A DNA stretch of 64,000 bases from Diprion similis (lineage: Eukaryota; Arthropoda; Insecta; Hymenoptera; Diprionidae), in NCBI RefSeq assembly GCF_021155765.1, contig NC_060114.1, positions 22,240,501 to 22,304,500 of the forward strand, in the 5' to 3' direction. A program made the position numbers and the translations under genes. The notes beneath the pieces were generated by a model, which was given only the letters and a program-made list of their open reading frames with translations, did no database searches and was not told the origin of the DNA. The first letter of the stretch is position 1. Each line of letters starts with the position of its first letter. Shown here in pieces: positions 37,301 to 51,064 of this stretch.

Positions 37301-40300
37301 ATACATTGGAGTGCTGCAAAGAAAATTGTTTTTTCTTCTTCATTCAGCCACTTCGTGAAACTGTAGTGAATAACAACATAATAGTAGCGAATGACATAAT
37401 ATTGAACCTCCCGAGGTCGCGCAAACCGACATTTTGTATTTGCCATCTGATTAATATGTAAGAAATCCAATTCCGATGGTGTCCTTCAAATCCAGACATC
37501 TTAGTACATTTGCAGTTCCACGATCTTCAACATATTCAACATAGTGTAAACCACAGTTTTTTACCTTTCGAAAAATCGGTACCTAGGATAAACTCCCTTC
37601 CATGTATTTGACGGATATCATTCAACATTCTACTATGGCCCAGTCAAGAGAGACGGAAGTTTATTCTGGGTACTGATTTTTTAAAAGCTAAAATACTACG
37701 TCTTACACTATATTAAATGACTCGACGATGGTAGAACTTCAAATGTTCTTGGATTTCTCACATGTTTTCGAGACGGCGAATACAAAATGTCGATACGCCT
37801 ACTCTGAAAAGAATTGGACAGTGTATCCCTTTCGGGAGATTTAATATTATGTTATCACCTATGGTTTCGAGACTTCACCGATCGAAATGAAATATGGTGG
37901 TTTTTTTTTTGTTTTTTTTTTTTCATCCTAATATATATGGAAAAATAACGATATTCCTGACAGTAGTAAGAAATCAAAAATATGTGAAAAAGTATGCAGT
38001 CTTAATCGATCCTAATGTTGGTAATTTCAGACGGAACATATAAGGAGCGCACCTCGTCAGGATGAAAAATATTTCAATCTTACCAATTTGCAATATGCAA
38101 ATACACCTTATGACGTTAGAATTTTCAGCAAAAGTGCACTAGCAGTCGGAGAAGATAGTTGGAGTCTGTTCAGTGACATTAACTTCAGAACCGCAGCTAC
38201 ACGTAAGTCCTCTTTGCACATTCCCAGGAGCATAAGTTATTTTTACATAATGCTTGATATACACATGGTGGCACCTCACGAGAATGCACTCATCATCCGC
38301 ACATCGTTGCTCACAGCCGTGGTAGCGAGCAACAATGTAGCTTTCGCGCCAATGTTCGGGTAATTGAGTGTTCGGACGATCGAGGATCGGATAATCGAGG
38401 TTCTACTGTATTGACAAAAATTTAAGCTATTTGAAATGTCTTGGCAAAATCCGTCGCTGGCTCTCCGTCTATTAGGGCCCAGCCGCCTTCTTCCGTCTCC
38501 CTCCACTGCCAAACAACATCGACAACTGAATCCCACGTCCACTTAAATTCCCAATCTAAGTAGACACATTTAGTAGAGTAACGAGATTTAGCTGGAACCT
38601 GAAAGAAGAATAAACGTCTTTGAAGGCTAAATTTCCTTTCGTATGATCTTGATCGTTTAAAACTGTCTCGTCATTCTCTACTAAAGAGACCGAGGAGTGA
38701 GGTAATCTCTGATAATATCTTCTGCCTAAAGGCTCGTGTGAATATCAGAAAATTTTAGCGATCCGGGTGTAAATAGTCAGAGGACGTTAAATTTTTTTAT
38801 AAAAATGTGAAATTGCGCTTACATCGGATGTAGTATGAACCATTATACGGTGTGGAATGATTCAGGTCCAGTTTGAAGATAAAGTTCCTCGTGCAAATGC
38901 GAATAATTCGAATGAAATGCCCCGCAACAAAGTCGGTATAGTCCTAGGTTCTTGAACGGTCACCGAGTTTTCATAGAAATTGCAACCGTCCCAGCAATTA
39001 TAGGCAATGCATTGAACTAACATAACTCTGATATTTTGATGCATAGTGCCAGGACTACCAGTAAAGACAGATATTGGAAGTTTCGAGATTGTCGCAAAGA
39101 CTGCAAACAGGGATGTGTACATATACTGGCAATCGATTCCGGCATACTTGGAAAACGGAGACAACTTCACGTACAAAATTGTTAGTGTGGAAGAAAATGG
39201 CAAAAAGGTGAATCTGCAGCCACAGGAAAAAACCAAAACTTATGCAAAGTTCAAAGGAATCGGTGTTCACAGTTTTAGATTTGAAATTGTAACTGCCAAC
39301 TGTAAAGGGGAAAATGAACATAAAGCTGTGGTACATGTACCGAGTAAACTCGAAAGTAAGTTATGGGATCTCGCTGACAATGAATTTCCAACTAAATGCC
39401 AGAACGGTTGTTCAGTGTGAATGTACAATTTGAATTGTTTCAGTGCCACGAGAACCAGATGTGTTTACGAAAATCGCATTCGACGCCGGTCTCTATGAGC
39501 TGTCCTGGAATCCACCGCGTAATTCGAACGTTGTGAATTACACAATATTTTGGTGCGAAAACGATCGTGACAGACCATATCAATGCACTGTGAGTAGACA
39601 ATTTATCTATTTGTTACGCGTTACGTCTGTAAGTCAACTGCTGATATTATATCCCTTTCTTATCGGTAAACCCTACAAATCGAACGGAATGTTCAGTCAT
39701 CTTGGAAATAGTACAATATTCTTAAAATATTAACAGTCGACGAATCCTTGGATTTCTTTAATTTTCATCAATTACTTTCATTATTCCCAAAAATTCTGCT
39801 CCTACTTTTCACCAGGCCAATTTGATCTCTCGGCACTTTCAAAGTACCAAACTTAGCCAAGTTCCCGTCTCGCCCGTCTTAATACCATTATCTTGGCACA
39901 CCGATTCTATTGGAGTTTGCCGTCTTTCGTAAAGTCTCCTTAGGATACCGTCGTTGCTTTGAACGGTTATTGACGGTTTTTCCTGCTAATATCATTGTTC
40001 TCTATCCCGCTATGCGCAGGGGTACCTTGACTGGGTTCACGTAAATCGGACTGTAACCGTACACAACATCACGGTGCCTGACGCGAGAAAAGTCTACCAA
40101 TTTGCGATAGCAGCGAATACAGATCGAGCCAGCAGCGGTATGGTATGGGCCTCGTGTACGGCCATCCACAACAACACTATTGGGAAGATGAAGTCTGTGT
40201 GGATAAATCGTCCCGAATCGTACCAGATTGAGATTGGTTGGAAGCTGGAGTGCTCCGACCGCATAGGCATTGTCGAAGGTTTTAGAATATATTATTGCCC

Positions 40301-43300
40301 CATTGTGGCGCCGCAGAACCTCAACTGCAAGGGTGAGAAATTAAACAGAACAGTGAAGGCTGACCCTCAGACAATGCGCGGCATTGTGACCGATTTGAAG
40401 CCCTATACCACCTACATGCTATCCGTAGCAGTATTGACAAAGAACGGCGAGGGACCCGCAAGTGACCCACAGTATAGCACGACGCTCGAGGGAGCACCCA
40501 GTGTGCCCCTCAACGTTATGGTTAAAAACGTAACTAACACAAGCATGGCGGTTCAATGGGAAGCCCCAGTTGCTATGAACGGTGTGTTACGATATTACCA
40601 TGTTCATTACAACCAAAACAAGACAAGAGTCGAAGGCGCCCAGGGCAATGCTACCCAAGTAGTGATTGAAGGCCTCAAACCGCACACGCGTTATAACATC
40701 AGCGTCTCGGCATGTACCGTTACATGCGGCAATCTCTCCTCACCGATAGATCTTTGGACGGACATCGGAGTTCCAGGAAAAATGGAAGTACCTGCCATAC
40801 GATTTATGAATACCAGCCAGATTCAAATTGTCTGGAACCCACCAAGAGAACCGGCAGGGCTTACAGACTTTTATGAGATAGAAACTGAGGACAAGATCTA
40901 TACCAACATAACTAATCATGGTCAGTTACATGTATACTTTGGATTTTGAAAACTTGTAGCGTTTAATTACAGGATCGGTTTGAGTAAAGGTATCGAATTC
41001 CTGTGCTGTAATTCAAAAGTCCACTTCTCGTATCTACTCGAATCACATCAATTTGCACGCACCAGCGAGTTCCTTATCTTTCATCGAAACTGGTTCGCTC
41101 TCGTTTAGGGTATAAATATCCAAGTTTTGACACAATATAAGATGACGTTTTGAAATTTTGGTTTACCACACCTTTGGCAAAGATTTCCTCCGTTAATAAA
41201 TCAATTCTTAATAAATCAAACAAAGCTAGCCTAATCTGGTTTGTGTACTAATGATGCATACAATATTACTATTGATCATATTCGTTAGAAAGTCAAAGGA
41301 TAGTATAAATTAATTTTGAATATTGATATTTACTTCTGATACAGAAAAGTATCTGGATATTGCCGACTGCCAGACAAATCGTAATAGAGCGCATCTATTC
41401 CGTGTAAGGGCTATCAACTTTGGGCCTAAAAAAACACGCCTGGAAGGGCCTTGGTCCGAAGCTGGAGAAGGGACCTGTTACAACAGCGGTGAGTACATTT
41501 GAGATACCAAAGACTTGAAACAAGATCCTCAGAGCTATAAATTTTCCTCGCCACAGAATGTGTATATTTTTTGTGAAATCTTCGTCTCAATATATTTTTA
41601 TGCGAATATGTTCTGCTTACCATTCGCCACTGTTTCTACCTATCGTTAATCTGCATAGTGGTCTCCCTGGATTTTTCACACTTGATGCATACTCCCACGA
41701 ACTACCGTGCCATCGTCATTACACCGATATCCCATTGCACCATGTCGAAGATTTAGACAGTATTCGTACAAATATGTAACCATACCTGTATTTCTGTTTG
41801 CCTACTATAGGACCACCTGACGTGACTTGGATGTTAGTATGGATTTTCGGAAGTCTCATCGGCGTAGCTGTCCTACTGTTTATAGCATACTCTTCAAAGA
41901 GGTGATTTGACTTCAAGTATTGATCTTAGAAATATCATTTGGCAAGAAAAAACAAATGATGCGAAAAAAGGAATACCTGTTCTAAAATAGGAGCTAGACG
42001 CGTGTTTTAACTAATTTTATCACGGTTACAGATTGTGGACGAAATGTAAGGCTATGCAGGATGTGGAAGTAAAATTACCACCTGGTCTGGCGTCCAACAC
42101 GGTATTTGGAATATATATTTTATAACTTTGCTTTTCAGTGGTGGGAGCAATTATTGAAACACATGTACTAATATGATCAAATTTTTCTATTTACAGCAGA
42201 AATTGTTGGGACCACCCAACGAACAGCACCTACCGCCACGTTCTGTAGATTCAAGCGGTTGCTCGAGCGGACAAGAGTCTGTTACATCGTCTCTCACCTC
42301 GGAGTCTCACGTGTCAACGGATAGTGGGGCCGATCTAGATCCCTTACCAATGTCGCCGACGAAACTACTCGAATCACCCCCTACCTGGGAATCGTCAAGG
42401 TTACGACAACGTATTGTTGCTGGTACCAAACCAGAGTCATGTAACGACCACGAACAGTGGGACTCGTATGTTAAAGTCGCCAAGACTTTAGACACATCCG
42501 CGGGTGACGTTCTTTCTCTGGCAAAATCGACACCGAATCTCACGGCAGACATTACCGACGCAACCCCATCAGCTGGTCTCTATGGCGCGTCTCGGCAACA
42601 TGCCTGGTCCTCGACTGGATATATAAGCATGCCTTCCTCCTCGTCTTCCACGGCCTCCTCTGAGGAAGAGTCGTCAAACAGTCCAAGTCCTTCGCCGCAT
42701 GGCCAAGGAAGTAATCAAGGAGTTTACAGCATAGTGGGCTTGGCACCTCCGCCCGCGTTTGCAACTAAAACAGGAGTCGGAGCAGCGGCAGAAACAAGCG
42801 GTGCGAACAGCAACCACCCGCAGGCTGTGAATCTTATACCTCTCGAGGCAGAACCAAGGTTGACGACTGCGGCCACGTCGAATCCATACGTCAGTCTCGC
42901 TTCCTTAGAAGAAAAAACGAAAAATACTAATATGCCGCATTTAACGTCCCTGGGAAACTTTGAAGAGATGAAGTTTGTTCACCCGATCCGAGAAGTAGAA
43001 CACAGCCAGTTACCAATGTCGGACAAATATTGCAAGCCGTATGTGCGGACGGGATTAAATGACACCATGATGAAATCATGCCCACCGAACGAGCTGGACG
43101 ACGAAGACGCGCTAAACGCTTGTTACGCTGTGACAGGAGAACCTTTCGGCCAATCGTTAATTCAGTTGCCGAAACATGCTTATGTACCTGTAGGTACGAG
43201 GCTTGGTGCGTTACCTGTGAGCAGCGCGAAGGACTCGCCGCAAACGCAAAGTCCTTACGTCTCGGTATCAACCATGATATCCATGCTGGAACCTTCATCT

Positions 43301-43660
43301 CACGGCAACCAAGAAAAAAGTGCCGGCGTTCACGACCACTTCGCGCCATCCTACCCCTTTTCCTCCGGAATTACTGAGTCATCGGCCGCAACGTTACAGA
43401 GCTTAGACGGCCATGGCGATCGTGTTATATCCGGTACGCCATCCGTATCCACATCTTTGCCAATAGTCAAACAAACATCTGGTTATGTGACTATAGCAGA
43501 AAATCCATCACGACCTATTGGGAATACGACGTTGGAAAGTTCAACGCTGTCGTACGTACCCCATCAACAAGTCGATCAAAAATCACCACTCTCTCAACAG
43601 AACGTTAATCGGGCTGACGAACAATACAGCAAAGTGACCGTTGTGCCGACAAGTACATAA
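34277..43660 (+). CDS. dome: Domeless, class I cytokine receptor of the JAK/STAT pathway (12 coding exons)
   Basis: Exons: 34277-34700, 34924-35223, 36029-36349, 37136-37293, 38031-38202, 39047-39355, 39444-39589, 40020-40920, 41345-41488, 41811-41901, 42032-42101, 42197-43660. Phases agree throughout; 1499 aa from the first in-frame ATG. A hydrophobic signal-like segment (FWVFSFLLLLFPF) comes only after about 110 residues, so the true start may be the ATG at 34310 or 34508. An Ig-like region is followed by a cytokine-receptor module with C252, C262, W264, C293 and C307, a degenerate WSXWS motif (WSLFS, 445-449), then fibronectin III repeats (about 520-950). One membrane span lies near 965-986. 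The cytoplasmic tail of about 510 residues is Ser/Pro-rich with many tyrosines. Dome binds Unpaired-type ligands and signals through Hopscotch and STAT. The layout is that of Domeless; tail identity is less certain than the ectodomain. Confidence 0.9.
36857..36897. repeat. Pogo/Tigger-like element end in a dome intron
   Basis: Read in reverse complement, the segment gives tagagccttgattatccaag, close to the typical cagtagaacctcgattatcc end of pogo/Tigger-type elements. No partner end or transposase is visible nearby. Confidence 0.4.
38353..38411. repeat. Pogo/Tigger-like element end in a dome intron
   Basis: The reverse complement reads acagtagaacctcgattatc and continues with repeated tccga/tcgtccga motifs, the usual terminal repeat of pogo/Tigger elements. 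It has the same orientation as the fragment at 36857-36897. It lies in the intron between 38202 and 39047. Confidence 0.5.
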
Positions 43661-44883
43661 ACATGATTAGCTGCTACGTGTAAAAATATCCGTATGCCGG
43701 TGCGTTGGGCAACGATGTACATACGCAATGTACGCAGACTGCGAATCTTCGATGAAGCGAGCCATGTACACTTCCGTTGTCGATCGATTCACAATGGCAA
43801 CTTGAAAAGTGCAAGGCATGGACGAAGCTTATGAAGCATGCTTCTCCGAATATTCTCAGTAAATATAGCTATTTCGAATGGTGCAAGTAAGGCAAAGCAT
43901 GATGCAGAGTGCAAAAGATGACGTCTCTGATTATCGTATTTTTCCGAATATAAGCAGAGGTTTTTTGCCACTGACAGTACCCGCAAAAATTGTCCTCGTC
44001 TTACACGCGGACCTGTCGAATGTGTGGGTAACTAGTAAAAACACTCTGGAATACCGTCTCAGAATTGGGGGTCAACTTATACTCGGAACAATACGGTATT
44101 TTAAGTTGAACGACCAGTGTGTCTTTCATATCCATTCGTGATTCATTGAATCCTGTATTAGTTGTTGATAGTGGATCTTGTACAACGAATTTGAATGGAG
44201 GAATATTAACCGACGATGCAAGGCAGTGGAATGAAGTGGAATAGGTCTGTATGTTTTGTACAATCAGGTATGGTGGTATTATAATGAATAAGTGATGAAT
44301 TATCGATGAATTATTAGTAATTTTATGAGAGTGCACGAGCGCGGTGAACTCAGCAGAATTTTGACAGAGAAAAAAATCTGCAAGCTTGTTGAGATATAAT
44401 TTTAACTATTATAGATCATATTCCTACATAATATTGTATATTTTAAGATTAATTGTAGACCACGGGGGTGTTTATTATTAATTTTTCCCATCGGTCGACA
44501 GAATTTGTACAAAATGGCCGTTTCTGACGTACGAATTAGGATACGATAATCGCAGCTTAAAAGTTGGCTGCATAAATAATATGCGTTGCAATTGTATTAC
44601 ACCGCAGACTGACGTTTTACATGTACATACGTCTATAATCGAGTTATTATAAAATATAATCATATGTGTCTGAGTGTATCAGTGGTTGGGTTTAAGCTGT
44701 GTCGATAATTTCATTCAATGGATTATTTTCGCTTTCTCTTCTTTGTGCATCTCACCTGACATACGTATTCTACAATGACATACGATAATCGACGTGACTA
44801 CATTTTTACATTGCTTTAATATCCATGCAATTCGTATATGAAGGTTTACACAAGGAACTGGCAATTAAACGAACTAACCACTT

Positions 44884-45031
44884 TTAACCTTTAGAGGGCC
44901 GGTATCGCTCATTTTCGAGTCTGCAGATAACTCGGAAATTCCACCGGAAGTGTTGACTATTTATATTCATAAATCGTACCTCTAACAAATATCAAATTTC
45001 AAGGACAAAATAGCGGCCCTCTAAAGGTTAA
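44884..45031. mobile_element. piggyBac-like MITE flanked by TTAA
   Basis: The perfect inverted repeats ttaacctttagagggccg and cggccctctaaaggttaa close the element, and the outermost four bases on each side are TTAA, the invariant piggyBac target. Excluding TTAA the terminal repeat is 14 bp (cctttagagggccg). At 148 bp with no ORF it is non-autonomous. Confidence 0.75.
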
Positions 45032-48000
45032 TATTCCAAAGTTCGGATATTTTTTTACACCGTGTATAACAGACTTGACAGTTGACGGGGTTGTTATGCA
45101 TTATACATCCACGTTGATGGATTACGGAAATCATGTTCAACCGTTGAAACTGCTGATCGCACGGAATATTAATTTCTCGAAAAAATTTTCGTTGATTGTA
45201 CAACGATGCAAGACTTGGCCAAAATTCAGTCATTTAATTTCGCCTAACATGACGCATCTATGATCTTGCTGTGCTTCCAATGCTAATGCTGTTTTTCTAT
45301 GCAGTCAGTGAAGTCTGCGCCGTGCTACGTTAGTTCAAAATCAGTTGGTGTAAATTCTGGTCAAAGGCACACACGACCGACTATATTATCTCTATCAGAA
45401 GTATTATACGGATCAAAATTCGACCAAACCTATTGCGTAAAAAAGTCAAAGCTTATCAAGAAACATTCGAGTCGTGCCTCTCCTCTAGTAGAACATCGTG
45501 AAGTGTAAACACAAATATCCGAATGAATCGAAGCATTTCATAGCCATTCATGGCAATATCGAGGTCATTTTCTACATCTTGTGCTATTAGCCCACAGAGA
45601 TGCTCCGTATTTACCTTCTCATTCGATCAACCTGGATAAGACAGTGTCGGTATCTTCGTCTCATTTTCAAGCCGAAAGATGAATCTGTGTCATGGCTTTG
45701 GTCAAATTTGCAAATTTTGTCTGTATTTTTAACAAAATAGTGGAATATGGCCATTATTTGCCTCTTGTTCGTAAGGAAAAGAAATCATTTTATTTCAAAA
45801 TTTCTAAATATCCATTCAACATACCTCTTTAGCATTAACTTGAAACCGAAATAAACTGAATCGAAATAGATACCGACAAGTTGAACACGAAAACAAATGC
45901 AGCCAATTTAATGCTCGTTCCAATACGGTTCTGACACTCGTTGGGTTTCAGATTTACAAACTTGCAAAATCGACTATCAAAGGGAGTAAATGCCGCACGG
46001 TCGCTAATGGAGGAAGGTAAAATTTACAGAAGTGAAAGTTTTTAATCAACTCAACTCTCCTCAATACACGTTGCCCAATAAGTTTGAGTGAAAATTCATA
46101 GAGTCGGTATACAATATACCGGATGATCAACAATGACCGTCGATCCTTGAATTCGTCGAAACCTTGCAGGAGCAAAAAAGTACGAGGTACAAGTAGTTTT
46201 CAAGCTCTTGTTCACAAATGAGGTGCGATTAGAATCTTTACACCTGCACACGCAGGTAGCTTAGGTGCACGACACTGGCTAATTTCTGAAAGACGGCTCT
46301 CATTTTTGAACATGAACAACTTTGAACGTTTTGAATCACAACATTTCTTTCTTCTTCCAAGGAAGCGACTTATTCAAAGATTGCCGGCTGACGTTGATGA
46401 TCCTGCATGTACGCATAAATGGTCTAAACCGCTAACAGATTATGATGCCGCTTGTATCAAGTTTTGTATTTATTTTCGAATATCTTACTTCATTGAATCT
46501 CAGATTTTTTAATCAAATGAAATGAACGCATATTTTATTTTGCAAAAAACGACTGTTTTGTGCATAGACTGGTTACTTCTCGTTCGCAAGATGAACGGAA
46601 ATCAAACGGAACAAATGAAAACACACCTGTTGAGAGAACATTTTCTGGAACAGAATATATAAAATCAATCAGTCACGATACGTATATAAGTAATTGGAAT
46701 AAAAATTATGCAACCATGTTAAATAGGAGTTTGATGCATCATATTTAAAACTAGTCATTGTTGGTTATGTGGAATTATTATAGTGCAAAGACCTTCTTCA
46801 CGTACACTACATTTATGAAATATTATGTCAGCCGTCGTTGACGGTTCAACTTGGGTATTTTAGTGGGGCGGTAACGCGGCAACCACCTGTACCTATATCA
46901 TTCGCTTAAACGATCAACAATGCTGTTGTACCAAAACTTTAAATCAATATTTCGTACATGTCCTTTGCAATCGGATGAGAAAAATCAGTCATATCTCAAA
47001 CAGAGTCTTCAGAAAGTTGGACTTTTCCATGGAACAGCCGTTCCAATTGTTGGAACTTCAGTGGACCATCAGCAGAGTGAATTTTCTGCAAGTTTTTGTT
47101 TGTTTTAATGTGAAAGACTTCATTCACAAGTAAAAAAAACTGTCCATTCTTTGCCAGATATAATGAATAATTATCGTATTTGATCACTTCGTAAATATAC
47201 GGATAACGGCTTGAGTATGACTACGAATCAAAGCAAATTCGTACCGATTGGCGAATTCAATTTCGGCTTACTGTTGATCTGTTACTGTTTAAACTGTAAA
47301 TGCTGCACCGTGTTTTTTTTCATAGAATGCCCTTACCATCGCTGGACCATCGACTTTAACTTTTTTACCTTGGTTTTAATTAGCCTGTATTTATGGTACC
47401 AAATTTCTCGTAATGATCACATTCGGAGTAGGTAATTTTAAAAGAAGTAGCTCGCTTGACAAAAAATATTTCATACCATGCATAGATCCTCAAGTCGGCT
47501 ATTTATTCATTACGGGGGTAGTCTCAAGTGTTGCAACCAGTCATCTTTCGGAGATATTCATGGCGAGTATTCTATGATTATGATCATCTTCAATATTATC
47601 TCAACATATCTGTCTTGCAATGTAAATAGACTTTTATTATGATAACAGTTCTTTTCAATCAACGTTTTATGCATACATGTGTACATGTACATGTAGGTAT
47701 GTATACATATATACATACATATATATTTTAAAAAGTTTATTGGATGCGAAAGTGCGCAGTTTCAAAGTTTGAAACGAAAATGAAATCAATCGAAAAATGT
47801 AATTGTCATTACCGATAAGTAACATTACAACACTGCAGTGCATTGTATCATCTATTCGTCCTTGCATCTATCTCTGTGCACAGGCAATTTGACAATGAAT
47901 TTTTTTTTTTGCCTGGTAACAAGGCAACTGGTGTTAATATACGTATAAGTACGTTTTGTATCTATATATCATCCGTGTTTCTGTATGCATATACCACATA

Positions 48001-50182
48001 CATCGATACTATTACGTGTATAGATATTTCTGCATTTAAGTTTTTTTATTTTAATAATCGTACGGTAAAATGAACTTTGGTCAAGTCTGGCTGGTTCTCC
48101 GATACAGTGGTTTAAATTTAAATATTAAAAATTAGGCTTACATTGTCGTGTAGAGTAAACACACGAAATGTGGTTCCTAACGACAATAATTATGCAACGA
48201 AATCTGTTGATTATAGTTATACTTGTGGTTTGCTGATTTTTTCTTTATCGGTTTGCAACAACTTAATTGTTTATTCAATGCAGTGTAATTATTTGTCACA
48301 AAAGTAGGAAAGATAAGAACAAAGGGCAATATCGGACCCATTTTGTATGTATGATAGGTCTGTTCGTTTTTCTGACGCGCAGAGCAGTTCCCTGTGTTAC
48401 ACCCGTTGTCATTGACCAAGAATCTGCCCCACAGCATCCAGCGTCAAACCGAATGATACTATTACGCATGCAAGCGTATGTGCTTGGGCACGTAACTTAA
48501 TTTTAATTATACTGTATGTTTCTTAAATTATATTTGCATCTGCTGGGGAAACTACAATTATCACAAAAAAATTGTATCACTCGCCAGCTTCCGCAGCAGC
48601 TGACACGGAGGTGTTTTTTTTTTTTTGGGTGACTTTTCATTCTAGTTGTCGATTCGTAATCGAATTGATGAATATACTGTATACTACAAATTGGTGACGC
48701 CGTACGATAATATTTACATAAATCGTAATATCTGTTGATTTACAATCGTGGAAAAGTCACCTCGATAATATAATATGATATAATATTTAATACGTTATGT
48801 ATGGACATGCATGAAAATACTAATTTTTAATGATCTTTGTACAGAATATTGTAAAATATATTTTTAGTACTTGTTTTGGTTTCACTAAATTACTCTTTGT
48901 CTTTTTCACATTTCAAACCGAACGAGGAGTTACGTTTCAATTATTGCGGTTTAAGCTGTACCCATTTGCTACAAGTTGGATGCGTAGTGGATCGTCATTA
49001 GTGAATTGGGTACTATTGGAACTGGAACTGGCGTTACATCAACCGGTAAGGGGACAGCGTCTCAAAATGCGTTCGATTATAATTTATTAGCTAGCTCTGA
49101 GCATTTTCAGATCGCCCTAACTGCTGAAAGTGCGTTCATTTTTTTAGTCCCTTTTTTCTCGCTATTTATTTATTTATTTTTTTGTACGGAAAGGCACACT
49201 TATACGTTTCCTATATATTTTTGGACACTGAATCCAAATTTGATGTAAAAAATTTAATACAACTATAAAAAACCCCTTGAAATGGGCTGAAAACGGGGTC
49301 GTTTGTTGTTTCAGACGCAGTGTTCTTGAATGAGGTTTATATGAATATTTATTTTGAGACAGTACAATTTTAGACCGAAAATAGGTGCATCCCCCAATAC
49401 TCTACAGTATACTATATGCACCCTTAAGGATGGCGAAAACCACCTCTATGCATTGAATTTTGGAAATTTGAAGGCCATCCTAAGATCTCTGTTTGTCAAT
49501 CAATGAATTCCAAGCGTTTTTAGTATACGTTTATTACCAAATTTCTCCGCTAACTAATTACATTCACAAAGACACGTTTTTTTTTGCATATATTAATTCA
49601 TAACAATTATAAACTATTGTGGATTCACGAAAAATCCTAATAATCCCAAAGTTTAGGTATTTTGTTATCTGAAAATGCAAAAAAATTCGAGATTTTGCAT
49701 GAAGTATAAAAAAATGCGAGAAAGAAGACCAAGAAGGGTGCCACTATAGTGGTTTCTGTGACTGAAAGGGTTAAGAAATCGCGATAAAATCAACTAATTT
49801 ATCCATGTACCGTATACAATAGCGTTGGGAAGTATCTATACAGATACAAGTATCTAAGACACATTGTCTTGATACTTTTTCCCACTGCCTTTCCCGTACA
49901 TTATATCTGCATTTAGGTACCTTTTAATTGCAGCATCTCGTGTCTGTGTCGAGATTTCGTTTTTATTTGTTCTTGTATGTAACACAAATCAGCAGATACA
50001 CATGCATTGTTACGTAGGGTTCGATCAATTATTGTTTTTAGACTGCCTATCAGCCGATCGTTATGCAGCAAAGTTGTCTTATACGGAATAACGATGTATG
50101 TGCAAAAAAAATATGGCTTATCAAAGCCCTGCTTCAGGAGACGGATTTTGATTCTGGTTCCAGTGATGAAAAGGAAATCAAA

Positions 50183-50400
50183 AATTTCCGATCTCTGAGA
50201 ATCGCAAAAAAGCAAGGCTAACCCCTTTGGGTTTTTTCAGTCGAAATCTGAGCAACTTTGAGAAATATTTAAAGTAATTCCTTGATGCGCTATATCGACG
50301 TAGTTTTGCGAGAGGAATCGATTGTGTGCAGTCCGAATACGCTATCAGCTGCTGCATCTCGCTTTTGCATTTCCTCCATTTTTTCGCACTTTTAATAATC
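50183..50400. repeat. Solitary diverged copy of the 312-bp satellite monomer
   Basis: Several blocks match the array at 61268-64000 in the same order and orientation: aaaagcaaggctaacccctttgg, then attttgcgagaggaatcgat with one change, then cgcagtcc-aatacgct-type sequence. The copy is clearly more diverged than array monomers and is not tandem. Confidence 0.7.
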
Positions 50401-50949
50401 AATCCTGGATTTGTAAATTCTTCGAACAAAAATGTAATTGAGATCCATTGACCTAATCACATGGGTTTCGAAGCGGAGCATCATTCCGTTTGGTCAGTAC
50501 CCATTTTCGTAATCCGAACGACTTTTCCCGCCGACGGCGTGGTGTTACAGCTTCAGAAATAATATATTTCCATATAATCTGTGGTATTCGGAGTAAGATA
50601 ATCATCACAATTCCTGTGATCTCAATCGATACGATAAACGAATTTGTAGATTAAAAGCATGTTTAAGTCTGCACTCGTTTCGATTGTTCATTCTGCCATA
50701 AAAGTTCGCCATTAGTATCGAATTCGAGCAGCCAATGAAAATAGGTCACGCGGTGGCAAGACTCTGGTCAAAGGGACTCTATTCCTCACTGCCATGATGA
50801 AAGAAGATGAGACTTGTTGTTGCGGTAGACACATGTTGGTTCATAGTGTTCATTCCGTTCTGAGCAGACCATATTTGGCTGTGAGTCCAATAGAAACCAT
50901 CTTGAAAATGTGCGACTCTACGCAACCGAACCACTGAAATGGCTAGCTC

Positions 50950-51064
50950 ACAAACGCGCGGCAGCACGGAGTGCGGTCGAGCGGCAACAAATTAAAAGCC
51001 TGAAGAATAGTGTTCGCTAGATTTCTTGCATTTTGATTGGTTACCGCTCGACCGCGCTTGCGTG
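50950..51064. mobile_element. Palindromic GC-rich short element
   Basis: The arms gcggtcgagcggcaac (50973-50988) and ttaccgctcgaccgcgc (about 51041-51057) are inverted repeats about 50 bp apart, with weaker pairing outside. Probably a short non-autonomous element; its borders are uncertain. Confidence 0.5.
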
